A stretch of DNA of 64,000 nucleotides from CAVYUC01 sp963816685 (GCA_963816685.1 CAWFMB010000026.1:62001-126000); one strand, 5' to 3'; shown: positions 7,289 through 16,939, counted from the first letter of the stretch. The notes: generated by a model from the letters alone, not told the origin. Numbers and translations: made by a program.

Positions 7289-7969
7289 ATGGAAACACTA
7301 GCTTTATGTTCAACCAGTACAGCAACAATTCTTACTTGCCGGAAAATTGCAAAATCTTTTAAAGAAAATATCTTCGAATTGTCAAGAATTCGTAAAGAGT
7401 GGGACCCGGAATTTGCAACATCTTTAAATGTTTGGATTGAAGATACTATTGAAAAACACTATGCTGAAAATGTAGATGGTATTGACTATGAAAAATATAA
7501 AGAGTGGCATGATTTAATGGTGGCAGGCCTGCAAAACCTCAAGGTATTGCGAGCTTCTGTAAAAGTTGATTTTAAAAATGAAAAAGAATTTCTTAAGTAT
7601 TTTTTCGAAAAGTTCGGATATACGGAGTATTTCAGCAATGCAAAAAATGGCGATCACCTGAGTCTGTGTAAGTTCCTTCTTCAATTCAGGGAAAATATGA
7701 ATAATGAAGTCCGCAGAAAAGTTACATCCAAAGGAACTGTGGATTCTGTTTTTGAAAACATTATCGCAGTTGCCAACCAAATAGAAAACTATCAGGATTG
7801 TTTTGAAATGCTTGAAGGACAAACTGAATTAAACACTTACGGACAAAAAGAAGTAGCTGAAATTTATAAAGCCATTCAGGATATTTGCCGGATTGCAATT
7901 GCATATTATCAGTTCGATCCGGCACAACGCGAGAAATTTAATTTCTATAAAGTAATGGTGAACCTCTAA
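7289..7969 (+). CDS. Helical protein of unknown function
   Basis: Not recognised. The 226-residue product from ATG 7289 has no signal peptide or transmembrane segment and reads as mostly amphipathic helix, with many Lys/Glu and aromatic residues (for example EYFSNAKNGDHLSLC, IENYQDCFEML). A TTG at 7265 would add 8 residues, but the ATG is preferred. It is a single-gene unit: a palindrome and a TAGTTTTG element lie upstream and a bidirectional terminator follows. Cytoplasmic location is inferred. No motif allows a function call. Confidence 0.6.
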   Translation: METLALCSTSTATILTCRKIAKSFKENIFELSRIRKEWDPEFATSLNVWIEDTIEKHYAENVDGIDYEKYKEWHDLMVAGLQNLKVLRASVKVDFKNEKEFLKYFFEKFGYTEYFSNAKNGDHLSLCKFLLQFRENMNNEVRRKVTSKGTVDSVFENIIAVANQIENYQDCFEMLEGQTELNTYGQKEVAEIYKAIQDICRIAIAYYQFDPAQREKFNFYKVMVNL

Positions 7970-7992
7970 CCTATCTCCATTAATATATAATA

Positions 7993-8027
7993 CAAACAGC
8001 CTGTTCTAAATATTTACAGGCTGTTTG
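7993..8027. terminator. Bidirectional terminator between convergent genes
   Basis: A perfect 12-bp inverted repeat (CAAACAGCCTGT at 7993-8004, ACAGGCTGTTTG at 8016-8027) with an 11-nt loop lies between the helical unknown (+) and the PPi-PEPCK gene (-). T-rich sequence flanks it on both strands. Confidence 0.75.
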
Positions 8028-8053
8028 TTTAAATTTGAAAATCGAAATTACTA

Positions 8054-11000
8054 TCACTTTTTGAACAATGGATCAGCACCAATTGTACCCGTTAAATCAT
8101 GAATATATTTTTCTGACTCTACATAATTAAGCTGATTCATTGCCTTTTCAATCTGGTTGTTAATCTTCATTTCTTCAAGCAACGATTCATTACCCGGAGT
8201 TCTCTTAAATTTATTTAAGTAGTTAATTTGATTTTTAAGAAAAACTGCATCTTTGTTTTGTTTTAGTTTCAATCTTTCAAAATACCATTCAGATTGTATT
8301 ACCTCATCCCGTTCAAACTGTTTTCGTAATTCAGGATCAGAAAGTTCTTTTCCTTCAAAATTTCCAAATGCCATAACATGCAGCAGGATTTTCAGAGGTG
8401 GAATTGCTGCTGCATCACTACCCTCAGCAAAATAACGCTGTGCAACAATTTGCTGTGCTTCCACAATGTTATTTATTCCATCAACAAATTCTTCCATTCC
8501 TTGCAGTTCGGGTTTTAACATTCGTTCGTTAAAAACAGCAAGTGGCTCATCGAAAAGGCGGTTCATGCAACGAAAGGCAAAGTTTTTGGTGATTCGGTAA
8601 CCCAACCTGCTTGCCAAAACTTTTTTCCCTTTGTACTCAAAATCCTCCAGTTTCTCCAGTGAATTATTTTGAATGAGTTTTTTTGCATCCCGATCTTCCG
8701 GCTCCAGGCGGGCCCAGATTTCCGGAATTAAAATACTGATATCATGGTCAAAACGCTTTTCCTGTCCAACATAACCGGCTGCCGAACTAAATCCCTGATA
8801 ACCGGTTAAAATATATGAAAGAAGTGCATTATTCAGGTCGGTAGTTGGTACCAGCATGTTAAAAGGTCCTTTGGTCAGTGCACCTTCTGAACCTGCGCCG
8901 GTAGTTGATGGCGATTTTCCGGTAAGGCTGCAAATGAAATCCATAAACAATTCAGGAATTTCCTGATAATGAATTGGGTTATAAACGCTCAATGGACGAA
9001 TTCCGGCAGCTTTTTCAGCAGGATTGTTCCTGCGGCCCGGAAGAACTGCATTAACAGGAAAATGTACCGGCTGATCCGGTTCAATTTTCCGAAATAACCT
9101 TATTCCAGTCTCTGCAAGATAAGTATCCTGCGTTTCGCGCTTAAAAATATTATTCTGCAAATAACGGGGATTATTAGTAGGTGTACCATCCACTATTCGC
9201 GTGTGTGATGGTATTGCAAAATATCCTTCTTTATCTCCTTCTGCAACACGGATAATGAGTTTCTGAACCGGTTCGGTGTATTGATCAAAATTAATTGCAT
9301 CTTCATAAAGTTCGATTGCATCCTGTCTGGTAAGCGGTTCATAATTGGTGAGAAATGTATTGTTTTCAACTATATCTCTTTCTGTTTCTTTGTCGTAGCC
9401 ACGAATTATCGCTTCATCGGGCCGTTGAAACAGAAAATATTCGCAGTTGGTCACTAGTTTAAGGCTCTTGTTGGTGTATTCAGGATTGAGATTATTCAAT
9501 TGACTTGCCGGCAACGTTATGGTTGCCGAAATATCATCTTCCATCTGTATTTTCTGACTTGGAATAAAATCTGACCTTAATTTATGCAAATACCACTTTC
9601 CTTCGGGATTGAATCCGATCCGTACATAACTGGCAATAATTCTGTTGTGTTTGTAACGAAGTGCGTTTCCGTTTCTGCCGTTTACAATTTCAACATTTAA
9701 ATGTTCCTTCCACGATCCCTGATCCTGATGGCTCCGGTACAAACGTTTGATGTATAAGGCCAAAGTTCGTACATGTGCCGGAATACTTTCAAGAAAACGG
9801 TTATATTCATCGTTGTACTGATCAGAGGGAGTCAACAATTTTACTGCTGAGCCCAATGTGCGGTGTGGACTTAAAAAAGGCCTGGAAGGTTCCGCATCAG
9901 GCCGAATATCTTTCCAACGGTGCGAATAATCGTAATTGATTAAAATGTCAGCCTGTTTTGAATCTTCCTCCAAATCCGGAATATAAAAAGCTCCGTATTT
10001 TATTGCATTTTGCATCGATTTCGAAATTTCAGATTTACCACCTCCTGATACAGTGCTGGGTTTATGGCAGAAAATTCCTTCAGGTGCAGTATCAATTATT
10101 CGCCACAACTGCTGTTCAGGGTGTTTTACCAATTGAAACTTGTGCCCGCTCGGATGCACATAAATTTTTTGTGGTGACAGTTTTAATATCTCTTCTTTTC
10201 CTTTGTAATACCAGCTAATTGTACTTTTTTCAATATCAATATCAGCATGTTCAGGAATATAAAAGATGTCGGGATACTTTTTATCAATTGCATAATTTTC
10301 AGGATATACATCAATTTTTCCTGTCAGCAATCTCTTTACATCCTCAAATGAATAACAGTTTTTAAATTTTGCAGTAAATGGTTTTCCAAAAACATTGTCC
10401 CCCATGTTTCCACGAGGAAATGCAATTGCACCACCGGCATGTTCTTCCTCAACCAAACCATATAAATTTGCAGAATAACTGATTTGTGTTTTTATTTCTT
10501 TTTTCGAATATCCATAATAGTTATCGGCAATTAAAGTAACAACTACTCCCCTTTCATCACGGCAGGTAATCTTGAATGCACCCCCGTTATTATACAGTTC
10601 ATCTTCTACTTTCCAGCATATTCCTTCTTGTTTCTGCCGTTCCGTTGCCTTATCAAAATGCGGAAGTCCAATATCTTTTTTACGCAAATTGGTAAGCTGG
10701 GGCGCCAGAATAATGCAGCCGGTGTGACCTGTCCAGTGTTCAAAATCAAGTGCAGCATCATTTTCGGCAAGATTATGATCACCCGCATTGCCAAAAATGG
10801 ATTCCACAAAATCAAGATTGCTGACAAGACTTCCGGGAGCAAAAAAACGAACTTCCATACTTTTTTCGCTAACTATCCCTTTTACTTCGGGACAAACTAC
10901 TGGCCGCAGCAAAAGCGAAACCATAATTTTTGCCTTATTTTCCTGATTCGATGTAAATGGTAAAATATTCATATCATCTGAAGGATGCAGCGCCTCGTGA

Positions 11001-11515
11001 AGCATATGGGCAAAGGCAATTTTAGGAACTTCTATTTTATCGAGGGCCACTGGCAGACCTCCTTCAACTATATGAAAAGTACCTTTTGTTGTCCGTTTAT
11101 CTTTTGCAGGATTATTTAAAATTCCCTGTTTTAAGCGATAAGAACTTACCAAATCATTTTTAAAAGTATCGCCATTTGCTGGCAAACTGACTTCCCTCGC
11201 CAGACCCGGCTGATTCAGTACAAATGTAGAACCGGGAAGTTTACAGGATTTATCAATATCAACATCCTTTAAATAGTCGTTAATGAAATTCTGTATTCGT
11301 GTATCAACAGGCGACAGATGATCGGATAACAAGCGTGATTTTTCCCTGAAACTACTAATCAAACCTTCTGTCAGTGAAATAAAACGTGAACTTTCGTCGC
11401 TGTCGAAATTATAAAGTGGCTGTCCCAATGCTGCAAGTTGCAGGTTAATGTACTGCATCATTTCTTTTCTGTCTCTCTTTTTCGGCTTTTCTATTTTAAC
11501 TTTACTACTTTTCAT
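8054..11515 (-). CDS. Probable PPi-type phosphoenolpyruvate carboxykinase
   Basis: A very large cytoplasmic protein (1153 residues), recognised as the pyrophosphate-type PEPCK family, whose members (Propionibacterium, Entamoeba) are about 1100-1150 residues and interconvert oxaloacetate plus PPi with PEP, CO2 and phosphate. Seen: a P-loop-like STVSGGGKSEISKS with K494, comparable to the kinase-1a loop of ordinary PEPCK, and a Gly/Ser-rich STTGAGSEGALTKGPFN segment in the C-terminal half. No signal peptide or membrane segment is present. It is transcribed alone on the minus strand. The assignment rests on recall of the family, its length and the loop, not on a search. The other PEP/PPi enzyme in the window is PPDK at 41806. 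Confidence 0.7.
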   Translation of the reverse strand: MKSSKVKIEKPKKRDRKEMMQYINLQLAALGQPLYNFDSDESSRFISLTEGLISSFREKSRLLSDHLSPVDTRIQNFINDYLKDVDIDKSCKLPGSTFVLNQPGLAREVSLPANGDTFKNDLVSSYRLKQGILNNPAKDKRTTKGTFHIVEGGLPVALDKIEVPKIAFAHMLHEALHPSDDMNILPFTSNQENKAKIMVSLLLRPVVCPEVKGIVSEKSMEVRFFAPGSLVSNLDFVESIFGNAGDHNLAENDAALDFEHWTGHTGCIILAPQLTNLRKKDIGLPHFDKATERQKQEGICWKVEDELYNNGGAFKITCRDERGVVVTLIADNYYGYSKKEIKTQISYSANLYGLVEEEHAGGAIAFPRGNMGDNVFGKPFTAKFKNCYSFEDVKRLLTGKIDVYPENYAIDKKYPDIFYIPEHADIDIEKSTISWYYKGKEEILKLSPQKIYVHPSGHKFQLVKHPEQQLWRIIDTAPEGIFCHKPSTVSGGGKSEISKSMQNAIKYGAFYIPDLEEDSKQADILINYDYSHRWKDIRPDAEPSRPFLSPHRTLGSAVKLLTPSDQYNDEYNRFLESIPAHVRTLALYIKRLYRSHQDQGSWKEHLNVEIVNGRNGNALRYKHNRIIASYVRIGFNPEGKWYLHKLRSDFIPSQKIQMEDDISATITLPASQLNNLNPEYTNKSLKLVTNCEYFLFQRPDEAIIRGYDKETERDIVENNTFLTNYEPLTRQDAIELYEDAINFDQYTEPVQKLIIRVAEGDKEGYFAIPSHTRIVDGTPTNNPRYLQNNIFKRETQDTYLAETGIRLFRKIEPDQPVHFPVNAVLPGRRNNPAEKAAGIRPLSVYNPIHYQEIPELFMDFICSLTGKSPSTTGAGSEGALTKGPFNMLVPTTDLNNALLSYILTGYQGFSSAAGYVGQEKRFDHDISILIPEIWARLEPEDRDAKKLIQNNSLEKLEDFEYKGKKVLASRLGYRITKNFAFRCMNRLFDEPLAVFNERMLKPELQGMEEFVDGINNIVEAQQIVAQRYFAEGSDAAAIPPLKILLHVMAFGNFEGKELSDPELRKQFERDEVIQSEWYFERLKLKQNKDAVFLKNQINYLNKFKRTPGNESLLEEMKINNQIEKAMNQLNYVESEKYIHDLTGTIGADPLFKK

Positions 11516-11683
11516 TCCAATACGATTTTTGATTCTTTTTCTAAATTATACAATTCATTATCCTTATAAAAAAATAAGCCTTTGAAAATAAAACCGGGAC
11601 TAAACAATTATGTTTTGATTAACATGGAGATATTTGGAAGCATTATTTTCAACGCATTTTAAATAACCACAACTGATTTACAA

Positions 11684-11715
11684 ACAAAAAAAATCCGGAA
11701 GTTGAGACCACCGGA
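11684..11715 (-). terminator. Terminator of the DUF4494 gene
   Basis: Read on the minus strand, TCCGG (11715-11711) and CCGGA (11698-11694) pair around a 12-nt loop, followed by ten T (11693-11684). It sits 32 bp past the DUF4494 stop. Confidence 0.6.
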
Positions 11716-11746
11716 CATTAACCAAATATATTATGGTTGAAAACAT

Positions 11747-12226
11747 TTATTCATCTTCTGTTTCCAATGGAACAAAACCTTCAGGAACAACAGATTCCGA
11801 TGGTTCATAAGGAAATACATCGATAATTGTACTAACGGAGATCGAAGAAATTATATACGGAATAACTAAATAAGATAAACTTTCATCCAGTCTTTCGAGT
11901 GCTTCCTTAATATCGTCGGCCATTACCAAATAATAAGTGCGCAGTTTCTTTTCCTTACCGGCATTTTCGTCGATGGTTACAAGATTAATTGTTGCTTTAA
12001 ACCACCATTCGCCGGTATCGTAAGGAAATACCTCTCCAATTCTTGATTTTTTGATATCGGTAACATTGAATTCACCTTTAACCATCTGCTGCATCTGCCG
12101 GATCATCCGTGTTTCAGCATCAGTAAAAGAAACTGCATCTAAAAGGAAATTTTCAGTAACCACCTGTTCCTTACCGCTTTCAGAAACCTTTGTATATTTA
12201 ACTTTACATTCGAACCAGATTTGCAT
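11747..12226 (-). CDS. DUF4494 domain-containing protein
   Basis: A 159-residue cytoplasmic protein of the Bacteroidota-specific DUF4494 family, function unknown. Seen: an N-terminal beta-rich region (MQIWFECKVKYTKVSESGKE), the typical FLLDAVSFTDAETRM and GEWWFKATINLVT segments, and an acidic tail after the family domain (about residue 140 on). It has its own terminator. The surroundings (PEPCK on one side, the ammonium operon on the other) give no firm clue. Confidence 0.85.
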   Translation of the reverse strand: MQIWFECKVKYTKVSESGKEQVVTENFLLDAVSFTDAETRMIRQMQQMVKGEFNVTDIKKSRIGEVFPYDTGEWWFKATINLVTIDENAGKEKKLRTYYLVMADDIKEALERLDESLSYLVIPYIISSISVSTIIDVFPYEPSESVVPEGFVPLETEDE

Positions 12227-12312
12227 ATTTATTTATTTTGTGAGGACAAAAATAGCATTCTGAAAATGTTGAAGTATAAAAACAGAAAAAAATCCACTAA
12301 AACTTTTCAACA

Positions 12313-12346
12313 AAAAACCGGTAGCCTTTTGGGCAAACCGGTTTTT
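12313..12346 (-). terminator. Terminator of the ammonium-transport operon
   Basis: AAAAACCGGT (12313-12322) and ACCGGTTTTT (12337-12346) form a 10-bp stem, extended inward by GCC/GGC. On the minus strand it ends in a T-run and lies about 175 bp beyond the amt stop codon. Confidence 0.65.
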
Positions 12347-12457
12347 GCATTTCTAACCAAACTATTCAACTACCCCTTTTATTGATTGATTTAAAAGTGA
12401 TTGGGGGTTAACATTTTTTTAGTACAAAACTAAAGGCTTATAAAGGGACCCGCCCCA

Positions 12458-12473
12458 CCCGCCAATCGGCGGG
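12458..12473. repeat. Short GC-rich palindrome
   Basis: CCCGCC (12458-12463) and GGCGGG (12468-12473) flank a 4-nt loop within a locally GC-rich stretch in an AT-rich gap. It resembles the small CCGCC/GGCGG repeats common between Bacteroidota genes; a related word occurs near 2263. Confidence 0.35.
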
Positions 12474-12519
12474 CGGACGAATCCTCAACAGACAGCTACA
12501 GACTAAATATGCAGGAAGG

Positions 12520-13752
12520 TTAATTATAGGCGCTTTCCCCATGTTCATATACATCAAGTCCTTCTTCTTCAATCCTTCTGGAAACACGTAGCACTTTGGC
12601 ACCTTTTAATATGCTGAACAGAATTAATCCGCCACCAAAAGCCCAAACGAAGAAAGTTAACACTCCAATTGCCTGAACGCCAAGCAAACCTGCTCCATTT
12701 CCGTAAAACAAACCTTCGGAAGTAGAGAACAAGCCAACAGCAAGCGTACCAAAGGCACCACTGACACCGTGCACTGAAACTGCGCCAACCGGATCGTCAA
12801 CTTTTAAAATTTTATCAAAAAATTCTACTGCAAATGGAAGGATGAAGCCTGCTATTGTCCCAATCAATAATGCACCTACCGGATTAACAGCATCACAACC
12901 TGCAGTAATTGCAACCAACCCCGCAAGAGCGCCGTTGAGCGAAATAGAAAGTGCGGGTCTTTTGTAACGCACCCAGGCAACCATCATTGCAGTAATTGCA
13001 CCGGCCGCAGCTGCAAGGTTTGTGGTAACTGCAATATGAGCAATACTTACTGCATTTTCAGTACCGGCAGCAGCCAATTGCGATCCAGGGTTAAATCCGA
13101 ACCACCCAAACCAAAGAATGAATACACCCAGTGCACCCAATGTGAGATTGTGACCAGGAATAGCATTTGGCTTACCATTCTTTCCGTATTTTCCGATACG
13201 AGGTCCGATAATCGCAGCTCCGGCCAAGCCAACCCAGGCACCAACTGAGTGAACAATTGAAGAGCCGGCAAAATCATGGAAACCCAACTGGCTTAACCAG
13301 CCTCCGCCCCATGTCCAGTGACCCGAAATTGGATAAATAACAACTGTTATTACTATGCTGAAAATCAAATAAGCTTTAAATTCAGTGCGTTCTGCCATTG
13401 CTCCCGAAACAATTGTTGCAGCTGTAGCAGCAAAAACCGTTTGAAAGAATAAATCAGCGTAATCAGCATAATTATCACCAAAACCGTCGCTCATATAAAA
13501 CAGGTCAGGCTTTCCGATTATTCCTCCGATTGAATCACCATACATCAGCGTAAATCCAATAATCCAGAACAATATTGATCCTATCGAAAAATCCATTAAG
13601 TTTTTCATCAGGATATTGGCAGTATTTTTCGAACGTGTAAATCCAGCCTCAACCATTGCAAATCCAGGCTGCATAAACATCACCAAAAATGCGGCGATCA
13701 ATAACCACATGTTATCAATTCCAATTTGTAAACCTTGTAATGTTTCTTCCAT
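12520..13752 (-). CDS. amt: Ammonium transporter
   Basis: Inner-membrane ammonium channel of the Amt/MEP/Rh family, 410 residues with about 11 hydrophobic segments. Seen: the Amt signature region DFAGSSIVHSVGAWVGLAGA with the first pore histidine, and the second pore histidine in VSVHGVSGAFGTL near residue 315. The N-terminal FMQPGFAMVEAGFTRSKN is typical. The gene starts 22 bp after the P-II stop, so it is co-transcribed with P-II, which is expected to plug the channel when nitrogen is plentiful. Confidence 0.96.
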   Translation of the reverse strand: MEETLQGLQIGIDNMWLLIAAFLVMFMQPGFAMVEAGFTRSKNTANILMKNLMDFSIGSILFWIIGFTLMYGDSIGGIIGKPDLFYMSDGFGDNYADYADLFFQTVFAATAATIVSGAMAERTEFKAYLIFSIVITVVIYPISGHWTWGGGWLSQLGFHDFAGSSIVHSVGAWVGLAGAAIIGPRIGKYGKNGKPNAIPGHNLTLGALGVFILWFGWFGFNPGSQLAAAGTENAVSIAHIAVTTNLAAAAGAITAMMVAWVRYKRPALSISLNGALAGLVAITAGCDAVNPVGALLIGTIAGFILPFAVEFFDKILKVDDPVGAVSVHGVSGAFGTLAVGLFSTSEGLFYGNGAGLLGVQAIGVLTFFVWAFGGGLILFSILKGAKVLRVSRRIEEEGLDVYEHGESAYN

Positions 13753-13774
13753 GATTAATTATTTTTTGTGGTTA

Positions 13775-14131
13775 TTATTCTTCTTTCCCTTTGATAAAAA
13801 GCGACTCATCACCCTGTTCACCGGTTCTGATGCGGTATGATTCCTCAATGGGAATGACGAAAATCTTACCGTCACCGATTTCCGCAGTGCGGGCTGAACC
13901 TAAAATTGCCTGAACCGTTTTCTGAACGTTTTTATCACGAACGATTATGGAGAGCTTTGTTCGTTCAATTGTACTTGTATCGTATACTATTCCGCGATAC
14001 ACACGGCCTTCGCGAGCCTGTCCAACGCCCCGTACATCCCAGAATGAAAAGAATTCTATTCCGGCATCATAGAGTGCATCTTTTACCTCTTCGAATTTTG
14101 ACTTTCTTATAATTGCTTCAATCTTTTTCAT
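13775..14131 (-). CDS. glnK: Nitrogen regulatory protein P-II
   Basis: A 118-residue trimeric signal protein that senses 2-oxoglutarate and adenine nucleotides and controls Amt. Seen: N-terminal MKKIEAIIRKSKFEEVKDAL, a T-loop with VYRG (Y45) and VYD (Y50, aligning with the uridylylated Tyr51 of E. coli with a one-residue shorter loop), the B-loop TAEIGDGKIFV and the C-loop RIRTGE. The position directly before amt marks it as GlnK rather than GlnB. Whether Y50 is modified cannot be told. Confidence 0.95.
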   Translation of the reverse strand: MKKIEAIIRKSKFEEVKDALYDAGIEFFSFWDVRGVGQAREGRVYRGIVYDTSTIERTKLSIIVRDKNVQKTVQAILGSARTAEIGDGKIFVIPIEESYRIRTGEQGDESLFIKGKEE

Positions 14132-14151
14132 TTCATAAAATTTTTAAATGA

Positions 14152-14829
14152 TTAAAGTGAAATTCCTACGACTACGTGAAATGATTCGTAAGATGGATTC
14201 AGTATAACTGCTCCGGATAACGGTAACGAAAAACTTTCTGTAATTTTTAATTCTTTTGAAGTTGAAACAGCAATATTGCAGATGTCGAAACCTGCATCAT
14301 CTTTCATTGAATACTGGCCATTACCGCCGCCCACTGCAATACCTACAGTCCCGGCAGTAACTCCTGCTTCAAGATAAAGGTCGCCGGAACCGTCTCCGTT
14401 TGTTCCTGCACCATCATACAACATATAAGCTGCCGTGAAAGAAAATGCACCCGCACCAATCCCAATCATCGGTTCAACGTAATGATTGTCGCCATTAAAG
14501 TATTCAGTGCCAGGACCTGGAAAATAATAGTCAGTTACAGTCAAACTTAGTGATGCGTTCTCACCAACATCAAATCCATAACTTGCATACAGATCGGCTT
14601 CAGCGGCCTCTTCGTCCGAAACACAATAAGAACCCCAAACACCTAATGCAAAACCACCTGTACTGAATTCAACTGTTGGCTGAAAAGCTGCTCCGTTTCC
14701 AAATTTTATTCCCCGCCAGACATAACTGCTGTAGATATCAAGGCCAACATTCATTTCCTGCGCCTTTACATTTGGAATAATTGTCAGAAACAGCAATAAA
14801 CACCATGTAATAAGTAATGTCTTTTTCAT
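14152..14829 (-). CDS. TorF-like outer-membrane beta-barrel protein
   Basis: First gene of the ammonium operon, 20 bp before P-II. From the ATG at 14829 it gives 225 residues: a signal peptide (MKKTLLITWCLLLFLTIIPN, cut near VKAQ), then alternating beta-strands starting with YSSYVWRGIKFG, the hallmark of the TorF/Gcw_chp family, and ending in FHVVVGISL, a barrel-type aromatic/hydrophobic C-terminus. The frame extends to 14865, but that start would bury the signal peptide. Location in the outer membrane is inferred; a role in passage of small nitrogen compounds is suggested only by the operon. Confidence 0.8.
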   Translation of the reverse strand: MKKTLLITWCLLLFLTIIPNVKAQEMNVGLDIYSSYVWRGIKFGNGAAFQPTVEFSTGGFALGVWGSYCVSDEEAAEADLYASYGFDVGENASLSLTVTDYYFPGPGTEYFNGDNHYVEPMIGIGAGAFSFTAAYMLYDGAGTNGDGSGDLYLEAGVTAGTVGIAVGGGNGQYSMKDDAGFDICNIAVSTSKELKITESFSLPLSGAVILNPSYESFHVVVGISL

Positions 14830-15271
14830 AATTGTAGTTTTTAAATTGTTAAATACCCATCTCATAATTTCATTTTTATATTTATTAATATTTTAATAGA
14901 CCCCCTATATTTTATCCATATATCTTTAATATTATGCATGAAACTAAAAATTAACCCTGTTTATTTTATATTAGTTTCCAAAAATGAGTGGTTTTTTCGA
15001 ATAATACCCTACAATCACATCAAGCTACTGTTCCTGTTAACAAATTTTTAATATTAGGCTTATTTATTCATCATTTTGATATTTTAAACCACATTTATTA
15101 GAATAATATCAGAAATTATTGGGTATTGATTTCATATTTCCATAAACACCAATCAAAAAGTTCAGCAAAATGAATGAAATGAAATAATGCCTCAAAAATG
15201 AAGAAGTCCTGATCTTACGTTCACCAGAAAATTTAAAGGAATATTTACTCTCAGGAAGATTGGAAAGAAAA
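14830..15271. other. Gene-free upstream region of the ammonium operon
   Basis: This 442-bp AT-rich stretch lies between the ammonium operon start and the end of a glycosyltransferase gene on the same strand. It must hold the operon promoter and possibly a long leader. I found no clear sigma-54 box (TGGC-N8-TTGC), coding sequence or tRNA in it. Confidence 0.6.
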
Positions 15272-16939
15272 CTATTTTCCTGCTATAACATTTGGATGAA
15301 TTGTAATTAATTCTCCCCTCACATTATTTTTTGAACGGGTGTAAATAGTCAAAGAATGACTGGTATCGAATAAATTCTTAGGCACAGAAAAAACCAGAAG
15401 TGCAGTTGTTCCCGGATTAATTTCCTTTTTTGCAGATGACTGCGTGAGAGAAACAACAAAAAATTCTGTGCCATTTTGCATGATCCCTAAAGCAGGTTCA
15501 GAAACATGTCTGGTGTATATAATGCGGTTGCTCGTGTTATTCAATTCAATATAAAAAGTAACTGCGCTTTCACTATCCACAATTTTTTCAGGTTTAACCA
15601 GTAAATGTTTTAACGACTGAAACTTTTCAATTTCAATAAAACCTTTCATTTCACCAGTTGCCATTTTTATCAGGATTGGTGGATTAAGGTGTTTTGATTG
15701 CAATGCAAAAAGCTTTTCACCTTCGGCATATTTTTCATCATTCCATAAATCGTATTGGCAAAATCTGTAATCGGGTGTCGAAAGATGAACAGCCGAGTCG
15801 CCTGTGTAAAATATATAGTTGCTAATTGCTGCATAATTATTAAAAAAACCAACTTTTCTGCCATTGGCTTTATCTTTGATTTCAAATGCGCTTGCTTCCC
15901 TGTTGTAAAAAGTAATTTTTGTATGACCAACATTTGGAATTATATCCAAAGCAAGGTAAATCCTGTAAATAAACATCAGAATAATTACCGGAACGGCCAG
16001 CCGCTTAAACCAGAGTTTAACTCTTGTCGCTTCTGACATTAATGGATAAGTTACCATCATCAGCATTGGCATAATTGCAGCACTCCAATGTGCTTCAATC
16101 CTGTTTTTAAAACTCAGCAAAAAGAAAAGAATATAAAATCCCAGTATATTGAAAATCATCGCGCGTTGAAAATCATTTTTAACTTTGAATTTTGAAAGTT
16201 TCCAAAAAATTAAAACACCGGTTAATGGTCCTGCCATTAGCAATTGGTTCATTAAATTGGGAAAAACATATTTTAAACGAAATGGTTTTGCACGTTCAAC
16301 AAGGTGATATTTAAATGTTGGAAATTCGTTCTCTATCTGCCAGAATACATGTGGCGACAACAAAATAACAGAAACAGCCACAGCCAGGTAGAAAAATTTG
16401 TTTTTAAGAAGCTTCAGATTCGAAAGTATTGTCAGCCCGACCACAAGAAAAGCATGATACTTGCTGTAAATCATTGCTGCGGTTATCATTCCGAGCAAAA
16501 CTGATTTCCCTGCATTAGGTTGCGCCAGAAAACTCCGGTAAACTACAAGAAACAACATAGTAAAAAACAACAATGGAATATCAGGAATAGCTAAAAAACC
16601 GGCAATGTGTGTGTGAATGAGTGGAAATGAAAATACAAAAATGCTTAGAAAAAAGAGATCTTTTTTCTCGTTTAATTCATTAAATAAAAGAGCCAGAGTT
16701 ACTGTAGAAAGCAAAACAAGAATTAGCCGGACTCCAATTTCGCCAGGCAACAACAAGTGACCAATATGAATGAGCAGCGCCACCATTGGCGGATGATCGA
16801 AATATCCCCAGGCCATATTTTCAGAATACATCCAGTAATACGATTCGTCGGAATGCAAACCAGTAAATACCGACTGCAATAAATTTAAAAGCAGCCAAAC
16901 AGCTAAAATGAGGTAATGCTTTTTACCCAGGTTTTTCAT
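15272..16939 (-). CDS. GT39/ArnT-like membrane glycosyltransferase (second copy)
   Basis: A 555-residue integral membrane protein of the dolichyl-phosphate-mannose/ArnT-type GT-C superfamily, which moves sugars from polyprenyl-phosphate donors to acceptors on the outer face of the inner membrane. Seen: the first periplasmic loop HSDESYYWMYS with the Asp-Glu catalytic motif, then GYFDHPPMVALL, about ten membrane segments, and a soluble C-terminal domain (about residues 340-555). Its ATG overlaps the stop of the upstream paralogue by one base, so the pair is translationally coupled. Substrate unknown. Confidence 0.85.
   Translation of the reverse strand: MKNLGKKHYLILAVWLLLNLLQSVFTGLHSDESYYWMYSENMAWGYFDHPPMVALLIHIGHLLLPGEIGVRLILVLLSTVTLALLFNELNEKKDLFFLSIFVFSFPLIHTHIAGFLAIPDIPLLFFTMLFLVVYRSFLAQPNAGKSVLLGMITAAMIYSKYHAFLVVGLTILSNLKLLKNKFFYLAVAVSVILLSPHVFWQIENEFPTFKYHLVERAKPFRLKYVFPNLMNQLLMAGPLTGVLIFWKLSKFKVKNDFQRAMIFNILGFYILFFLLSFKNRIEAHWSAAIMPMLMMVTYPLMSEATRVKLWFKRLAVPVIILMFIYRIYLALDIIPNVGHTKITFYNREASAFEIKDKANGRKVGFFNNYAAISNYIFYTGDSAVHLSTPDYRFCQYDLWNDEKYAEGEKLFALQSKHLNPPILIKMATGEMKGFIEIEKFQSLKHLLVKPEKIVDSESAVTFYIELNNTSNRIIYTRHVSEPALGIMQNGTEFFVVSLTQSSAKKEINPGTTALLVFSVPKNLFDTSHSLTIYTRSKNNVRGELITIHPNVIAGK

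Noticed and set aside
10628..10963. 111-codon + strand frame
   Set aside because: It lies wholly inside the PPi-PEPCK gene on the other strand and shows no domain.
14830..15271. Sigma-54 promoter for the ammonium operon
   Set aside because: No TGGC-N8-TTGC pair at proper spacing was found on the minus strand.
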